From: Antitrichia curtipendula
Taxonomy: Eukaryota > Streptophyta > Bryopsida > Hypnales > Leucodontaceae
Assembly: GCA_951230915.1 (NCBI GenBank)
Contig: OX579634.1
Coordinates: 43,847,570 to 43,911,569 of the forward strand
Length of the DNA: 64,000 nucleotides
Reading direction: 5' to 3'
Shown here: positions 57,896 through 64,000 of the stretch, piece by piece
Position numbering within the stretch: position 1 is the first letter of the stretch
How the letters are laid out: each line of letters begins with the position of its first letter
Notes under the pieces: model-generated
What the model saw: the letters and a program-made list of their open reading frames with translations, nothing else
The model's database searches: none
Told to the model about the DNA's origin: nothing
Program-made: the position numbers and the translations under genes

Positions 57896-58090
57896 AATTC
57901 AAATATTTACAGGAGCTTTACAACCAGGATATCAAGTAATCGAGTAAAAAGACACAAGCTATATTCAATTTACAGCCTAGGTCAGATTCTATTTGAAAAA
58001 GACGTTAGCGGCCTCTTCCAATTCTGTATCATGCTAATTTTGAACATTCAAATTTTCTCTATCTTTAGCGGCAATTCTTCATAACAATCT

Positions 58091-59086
58091 TCAAAGCTGG
58101 CCATATTGCTTTCGGATGTATATTCTGGCACGCTTCTTGACCTTCTTTATCGCTTTCAAGATTTTTCCTTGGGCAGCGTTACCAGTGACAGTCACCTTCT
58201 GGTTGTGGTAATCGACAATCACCTGATCGACTCCTACATTTGCAAAACATCTGTTAATAAGCCGGAGGACCAGCGAAGAACAAACGTAGCGTAAAATCCA
58301 TCAGAAAATTAGTAAGAGACACCGAGTCGCACGCTTACCTTGTATTCTGTAGAGACAGTTCTTGATTTTCTTTTCGCAATGCTTCGTGCAGCACTGCGGT
58401 ACAGTGAGCTCTACAACCTGCACAACCAACGCAGAATCACGTCGAAGGAATCTTCAGAAGCTTGTCAAATAGCTAAACCCGAAGGGAAAAATTACAGACT
58501 TGGAATAAATAGAGCAGAGCAAGTGGCTATGGCTTGTAGTAACAGAAAGCGGATATGGCGCTCGGAGTAGTTGAAGACTTACAGAAACCGTGTAGGTGTT
58601 GTATTGATAGTCGCTGTGGACGAAATCGTTCTTTGTTCGCGTGATCCAAGTAGGCTTCATGTTTCCATAAAAGAACTGCAAGAAACATACAGTCACTATG
58701 TCCCGTCATCACTCACCTTACCGAATCAAGCAACGACGACACCAACTCAAGTAAATTCTCAAGTGGCTTCCCAGCAGGAAAACTGAATTTCCCCGTGTTC
58801 CGGTTACAAATCCAGGTACAATTTGAACTGCTTATAAGGTACCTCAATTTCTGGATGTATACTTAACAGCTTTAAGAATAGAGTCTTCAAAAACAGAATT
58901 GAACAAACGCAATCGGGAGAAAGGAAAATTGTTCCGTTTTCATGAAACTAAGTCAAGTGGCACCTAAACTAACAATTTGTAAAGCCCCTAATTGATCAAA
59001 CCGACGGACTAAATTTTTTTCGCAATGCAGATGGAGTGAATTGAAGTGATCGTGACGATGCTACGTACATCATAAACAGACATCAT
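58091..59086 (-). CDS. Heavy-metal-associated (HMA) domain protein, HIPP-like (5 exons, about 153 aa)
   Basis: Exons: 59,086-59,069 (MMSVYD), 58,850-58,722, 58,675-58,583, 58,417-58,339 and 58,233-58,091; GT-AG introns, consistent phases. The last two exons encode an HMA (ferredoxin-like) domain: VVELTVPQCCTKHCEKKIKN, then YRIQGVDQVIVDYHNQKVTV, GKILKAIKKVKKRARIY. This matches plant HMA/HIPP proteins of the VELKVRMCC class, which bind metals through a CxxC. Here one residue is inserted (CCTKHC), giving CxxxC. The C-terminus (RKQYGQL) has no CaaX box, so it should not be isoprenylated. The N-terminal about 80 residues (exons 1-3) match nothing I know; exons 2 and 3 are supported by splice sites and open frame, but exon 1 is the least certain. 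It probably binds metal or a partner protein in the cytosol; the function is inferred. Confidence 0.75.
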
Positions 59087-59208
59087 CGTGGCGATATATG
59101 TAATGCTCCCGCAGTTCGTGGCTTGCTCGAGATCAGAAAGCTCAGTGCAGTTTGCAAATAACGATGAAAACAGAATTGGAAATGAAAGCGGAGGTGGAGA
59201 TTTCAAAG

Positions 59209-59216
59209 CTTTATAG
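59209..59216 (-). promoter_or_regulatory. TATA box of the HMA gene
   Basis: CTATAAAG on the minus strand lies about 125 bp before the proposed ATG at 59,086. It would place transcription start near 59,180 and give a leader of about 95 bp, which supports the exon 1 choice. Confidence 0.5.
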
Positions 59217-59719
59217 ATTAGAGATGCCGTGATGCTGAGTTGGGGGAGCGTTGTCGGAGATGGACGGCTGGGAATTCGGGGAAACTGTTTTGGAAAAGGT
59301 TCGACTGCGTGTGGGACCTGCTTCCGAATTTGCGTCGAATTAATATCCGCCAGGTGCGCCTGTTCACTCCATTTCCATATTTGTTACCTACAACAGCTCC
59401 TAAATGTCACAAAGAATTTTACATACAACTCTGATCTAACAAGAATTTTGATAAATGTGAAAAGGGTTCTAGAGCATCTTCTTGACTCCTACAACTCCAA
59501 GTAATTCAGCAATTGTCACACTGCTGAATGTCACAATAGGGGCAGTCACACCTTCTTCACTGCACACCCATTCTCTGAAGAATGGGGACGTGGCGGCTCC
59601 CCTTTGGCTTCCTGTTGGCAGAACATACTTCTGCTGCAAAATCTTCTCAATGTTGATTATCCTCCTCCGGAACAAAAGAATGGGCATGCGGAAGCTTTTG
59701 AAAGCGAAGTATATGTACT

Positions 59720-59757
59720 AGATAACCGACGAGCCGCGGTAGCGGCGAGTAGGTTAT
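59720..59757. other. GC-rich short hairpin
   Basis: The pair TAACC...GGTTA encloses GCCGC ggta GCGGC. It forms a compact stem-loop just before the 171 bp MITE. Purpose unknown. Confidence 0.4.
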
Positions 59758-59761
59758 CGGA

Positions 59762-59932
59762 CATAACCGGTTGTTCACTTTTCAATCACAACCTTTGATC
59801 TTCATGATCCAAGGGTGTCGGAAGCAAGTTGAAAGGAAAGAAGGTTATGAGTTGCAACTTGTGATGGTAATGGTGACGGCTAGCCAATGGCATAGAGTCA
59901 TCTTAGCATTGAAAAGTCAACAACCGGTTATG
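59762..59932. mobile_element. 171 bp MITE with 25 bp inverted ends
   Basis: The left end CATAACCGGTTGTTCACTTT and the inverse right end CATAACCGGTTGTTGACTTT continue to 25 bp with a single mismatch. The ends begin with the palindrome AACCGGTT. I see no obvious target duplication. Non-coding; length and structure are typical of a MITE. Confidence 0.75.
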
Positions 59933-59990
59933 CTTTGACACTCTGTAGTTTCACTCTCTATTACCACTGTTTTGCATTCATCGTCTTAGC

Positions 59991-60697
59991 GGTAGTCACA
60001 CCTTCTTCCCGAGGCAAGTGGAGAATGGAGAATGACAAGTTCGTGAGGGTTTGGAGGAGCCAATGGGGAGCCAAGGTGGGTGAAGAAGGTGGGACACCCC
60101 CGAAAGTTGTTTGGAGAACAAGAGTGGAGAATCAGAGACCAACGTTTGACGTGGAGTGTAGGATGAATATGAAGGCAGTATACAACGCAAGATGGAGAAT
60201 ATATTTAAATGAACAAGTCTTTACCACTCCCATTATTCATCTCTGGAGGTGAAGACTAGGAATGTGGAAGATATAACTAGTTAAGAATATTCTACCGCGG
60301 AGGGCCAACATGAAGCCAATCCTAAGCATTAGAACAGAAAGGAGGCCAAGGGAGGGCCTCCAGTTACCCTGGAGTTCCCCAGCCTGAGAGCTTTGCTCCC
60401 AGTGCTAAAGTCCATGCCACGTAGATTGTTGACGTGGCGGGGACACTGCCATGTCACCTGCCACGTCAGCATATTATTAAAAAAATCAAAAAATCAAAAA
60501 AAATATCCAAAAATAGTAAATTAAAATTTTTTTTTTAAAAATGAAAAACTTTTTTTTTTTTTTTTTTTTTTTCAAAAAATGTTCCCAACATGGGGATCAG
60601 CCCTGAAACGGCCCTCCCTTGGGCTGAAATTTTCTCTAATGTCACCACGTCTCCATTCTCCATTCTCCAACTACGGAGTGAAGAAGGTGTGACTACC
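59991..60697. mobile_element. Inverted-repeat element (707 bp) carrying a nested MITE
   Basis: GGTAGTCACACCTTCTTC (59,991-60,008) is a perfect inverse of 60,680-60,697, and a further GGAGAATGGAGAATG is shared inward, giving arms of nearly 50 bp. The flanks TCATCGTC and TTATCGTT, taken outside a TTAGC / CCTAA extension, agree at 6 of 8 positions and could be an 8-bp hAT-type duplication. A second element is nested at 60,346-60,622. Non-coding. Confidence 0.65.
60346..60622. mobile_element. Nested MITE with GC-rich ends and A/T core (277 bp)
   Basis: CCAAGGGAGGGCC (60,346-60,358) and GGCCCTCCCTTGG (60,610-60,622) are perfect 13 bp inverses. Inside are GCCACGTCAGC / GACGTGGCGG phrases and long A and T runs (60,475-60,573). 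Relatives: 62,593-62,865 and, worn, 50,290-50,507. Confidence 0.75.
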
Positions 60698-60876
60698 CCT
60701 AATTATCGTTGTCTAATTGGGTCCAATCTTGTTACTGCAGTTTCACATTCTCCATCATTGACACACCAAACAGGGTCACACCTTCACTTAGAACTGTTGT
60801 CCATTGGCTCCTTTTTCTCTCACTAACTTCTCATTGTGCTATGAAGTTTGCTTGGTGAAGAAGATGCGACTACCCC

Positions 60877-61151
60877 GTATTAAATGTTACAGGACATCCG
60901 TGAATTTGTGAGAACTCCCACAGACATTTTTGGGGGAGTGGTAAGACACGGTGGGCTGGGCGTGAGCCAGCCAGGAACAACAGGAGTTCAGTAGGAGATT
61001 TCCCACCACGGCTTGTTACAAACTTGGAGGAGACTTGAATGGACTCTGCAGGTTCCAATTTTCCAATCAGTGTTCACATTGGTGCTAAATTTAGTAATTG
61101 CTCTACCCAAAAAATTTGCAGCTACACAAACTTCAAAAGTCATTGATAGTG
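60877..61151. other. Intergenic DNA
   Basis: Nothing recognised. Confidence 0.4.
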
Positions 61152-61232
61152 TTAACCCCGGAGTCCATGAGTCCATGACCGTGTAGTCAAATTTATGTGT
61201 GTTGAACAGACACTTGGTCCTTGAGGGGTTAA
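61152..61232. mobile_element. Possible 81 bp miniature TTAA element
   Basis: TTAACCCCGGAGTCC at the left and GGTCCTTGAGGGGTTAA at the right are imperfect inverses with intact TTAA on both sides. It would be the smallest family member in the window. Chance pairing is possible. Confidence 0.35.
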
Positions 61233-62592
61233 ATTCAGTTTTTTAGCATTTATAGGAACGTTTTCAGTTGTTGTCGAAAACTACATCTAGGATCTTTGTT
61301 CCAGTATTGGAGATTTAGTATTTGAAGACAAAATTCGGCCCATGAGTAGATTCATAGGTGGCCTAAGTTGCCATGAATGTGTCTTCTCACAAGTCCATTT
61401 CTTGGTTAAATTAGACCATCTTTCTTTTAGTGTTCCAACACCCTCTAAGGCTGCAGCACTTTAAAAGCAACAAGTACCTAAATTTGAACACTTACTAATT
61501 TTCTTGCCTCGTAGTAAACCAAATCTTCATTTGAAACCTCCAAGTCTCCTACTTAGAACTTGAGTAGATTATTTAGCAAAGTGGCTATTCATGGGGGATT
61601 CTCTATTCATGCATTACCTTCTATTATTTCAAGGTTCTAAATGTATTATTTCCTACTGAGTCTGTGACCCATTAATTGGGGATTGTAGCTTGTTGCTTTT
61701 GAAAATTTATAACATATTCTTCAAGTAGCAAAAAATTCAAACTCTTTAGTCGCAACATCTTTCACTACAATTTGCTTATCAATTGGAACAAAAGACTTAC
61801 TACGCGATCACAAAAAAGACATTGGAACTCTTATATTGTTACTTTAAAGTGTTTCTACGATAACTTTACTATGGCTAGGACCCAATGTTTGCCAATAACC
61901 AACCAACCAACCAACGGAGCCAATGGAAACAAAACATACTTTGGATCTTAATGATGTTTACTTCAATTACACAAAATCCCAATTTATAACCATGGCTACA
62001 CAATTGGATCATGCAATAATTGCATATGCGTTTCATAGAGATCAAATTTGCACTAGTGAATTTGTTCCCCTCTTTTTTTCAAAAATAAGACCTAAACTCC
62101 TATTTAGGAAGAAGTCAACTTGACATGATTAAATTGCATACAACATGCCTTATTGTCATTCCTAAAAAACATTTAATTAGCACAAGGATTCAAATGTTGT
62201 CTAGAATAAGTATTGAATGGAAGAGGTAACATGATTGTACAATTAACTCTAATGTTTTTGCATGTAACTAAATGATGGGACTAGAAAATGTTATTTTAAA
62301 GATGGTTTGCCTTATTGTACAAGTACTTCTTATGAACTTATCTTGATTTATAAACTCATAGATGGTTTATTTTAAAGATCCTAATCTTTCATTTAAGTTT
62401 TTTTCTTCTATAGATGCATGATTTTTGTTTTTTTAAAATTCTAAATCTTCAAATTAATTTATTAACCCAAGAAGGATGTCAAAGACTTTAAGTGTCCCAT
62501 AATGACTCTCAAGGAAGTATGCACCTATTTGTCCTGGAATATGATAACATTTACTCACTCCTGTCAGTCCTATGGTGATAGCATTAGATGGT
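61233..62592. other. AT-rich intergenic DNA
   Basis: No gene. (CAAC)n-like AACCAACCAACCAACGG occurs at 61,899. Confidence 0.45.
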
Positions 62593-62865
62593 TTTAGGGG
62601 GGTCTGGAAGGCCGTTTCGGGCCTGTTCCCGGCGCTGTTCCCCCGGCAGCAAAAGAACGGCCGCTGTCAGAAAAAAAAATTTTAAAAAAAAAAAATCTTA
62701 AAATGGAAAAATGGAAAAACAAGATGAACAATTTTTTTTTTTGAATTTTTTTTTGTATGACGTGGCAGTCGCTGTGCCATGTCACGCAGCTGCTGCGACG
62801 CAGTTCGGGACAGTTTCGGAGTCTGGGAACTCTGGGGAACTCGCAGCCCTCCACAGGGGCTGAAA
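62593..62865. mobile_element. MITE with GC-rich ends and A/T core (about 273 bp)
   Basis: Shares GGCCGTTTC, poly-A and poly-T blocks, and GACGTGGCAGTCGC with the family of 60,346-60,622. The ends AGGGGGGTCTGGAAGGCC and the inverse AGCCCCTGTGGAGGGC are roughly complementary. Non-coding. Confidence 0.65.
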
Positions 62866-64000
62866 AACATGTAATGGCACATCCTTCAAGGATTAGATGA
62901 TAAGCTACAATGACAAATGAAAATGAAACTGGAAGAATCAAATCTATACATTTTAGTTTTCAAAGCTCTACAACGCAAATAACATTTTTTTTGAATTCAA
63001 GCAAAAATAGGTAAGTCAAAATGCACCATGTCTTCAAGCTCTAGACTTAAGCTTAGATTCATGTCTTGTTTATCTTGACTAGTTTTACCTTGAAATGCCG
63101 TCAGTGTCAAAAAATGGTGTTCGGGTGCCTTTAGAATAGTGTTGGAGATGATTACAAATCATTCTTCAATCAATTCTTGTTTGGGAAGTTGCTTGAATGG
63201 AAGTTGCTTTGGATGATGTTGGAAATTGCCTCATTGAAGTATTTATGACCTTTCAACACAAGAAGATGCAATAAAAATGGATTACAAAATATACCATTGT
63301 AATTGTATCTTGGAAAGTTATTATTCTTTGCTCTATATCTGAAGTTTCTCAATAAGAAAGATGTTTTTTGAATTTGTGCCCAACCAAAAAACGAAGTTCA
63401 TCTAATCTAGTTCCTACTCCACTTTTAATTTTGGAAAAAAATCCTAAAATTGAATATTTTATTATAATTTGCAGTTTGGTGTATTTCCAGTGTCTACTAA
63501 ATTCTATATATAGAATGATGAAATTTTTTGTTTACATTATGATGTTTTTCACTATAATACACACCATTGTTGAAAATCTCAAATTTTTAGAGATACTTTT
63601 CTATTTGATATAATTTTCCTTCATTTGTTTTTACAAAAATTCTCAAAAAAAATATTTTCTTGCAAAAAAATCTAAAATAGTTGAGACTGAAAGAAGACAT
63701 GTAGTTTCATCTTTGAATTTTTTTTAATTCATTCACATTTAATGCTAAATGGAAGCCAATGAATAGGAAGATCCAATAGCTAGTGTAAAATTAGCCAAGT
63801 GAAATCAATAGATTATTGTCTTAATTTCAATATTTTAGATCATACAACTAACCAAAAAACTAGGCGTGTAGGAAATGAACTACTTATGAAAAACAAACAA
63901 TGTTTTTTCATCCTTTCTCCATTAAGAACAAGCAGATTTTTATTGCCACATACAAGCTCCCACCAATTCCTAGCTAAGTAGTTTGAGGATATAGCTAGTT
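62866..64000. other. AT-rich intergenic DNA
   Basis: No gene or delimitable repeat seen up to the window end. Confidence 0.45.

Larger units (their letters stand above)
59539..60876. mobile_element. Possible outer inverted-repeat element
   Basis: GGGGCAGTCACACCTTCTTC at 59,539 and the inverse of 60,857-60,876 (GGGGTAGTCGCATCTTCTTC) agree at 17 of 20 positions. These are the same ends as the inner element 59,991-60,697, so two related elements may be nested, or two partial copies may flank it. No coding frame of note. Confidence 0.4.

Overview
This is a nuclear window from a land plant. It carries spliced genes with GT-AG introns and plant-type families: a two-thioredoxin-domain PDI with a C-terminal D domain, a CRCK-type receptor-like cytoplasmic kinase, an HMA-domain protein of the HIPP type, and a ruined RPL18A copy with a telo-box in its leader. 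The DNA between genes is AT-rich and packed with small inverted-repeat elements. I cannot name the species. A Tc1-like element with long inverted ends is not the usual seed-plant mariner type, so a seedless plant is possible, but that is only inference.

Layout. 1-2,820 is repeat-like DNA with an LTR-style promoter sequence, a GC-rich minisatellite and a 26-27 bp tandem array. 3,540-5,330 holds remains of a PIF/Harbinger-type element, with a decayed HARBI1-like nuclease on the minus strand. 5,340-34,350 is a gene desert built of short elements. The commonest family begins TTAACCCCTAAAG and ends in its inverse. Others begin TGGTAGAACCACCCAT and TGCTCTAAAAGCGMCC. The desert also holds a Tc1-like transposase relic (about 21 kb), a microsatellite, a 200-N assembly gap (17,579-17,778) and one isolated exon-like GC-rich island (9,892-10,113). 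35,204-38,924 (minus) is a complete 11-exon PDI gene of 367 codons. 40,144-41,085 is another TTAA-family element.

44,088-48,248 is an RPL18A (eL20) pseudogene that keeps its introns. A 2,031 bp Tc1-like transposon with 34 bp inverted ends sits exactly at a TA inside one of its codons. Its transposase is open except for one TAG. 48,367-49,318 is a fold-back element. 52,678-54,423 (minus) is an intact three-exon CRCK-type kinase (411 aa). 58,091-59,086 (minus) is a five-exon HMA protein (about 153 aa). 59.5-60.9 kb is a nest of inverted-repeat elements, and 61-64 kb is AT-rich with one more small element.

The host genes look like unrelated neighbours and not a pathway: ER protein folding, cytoplasmic signalling, metal-binding-like domain, and a dead ribosomal protein gene. 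The window's main biological interest is its mobile DNA, above all the TTAA-bounded family and the Tc1-like insertion.
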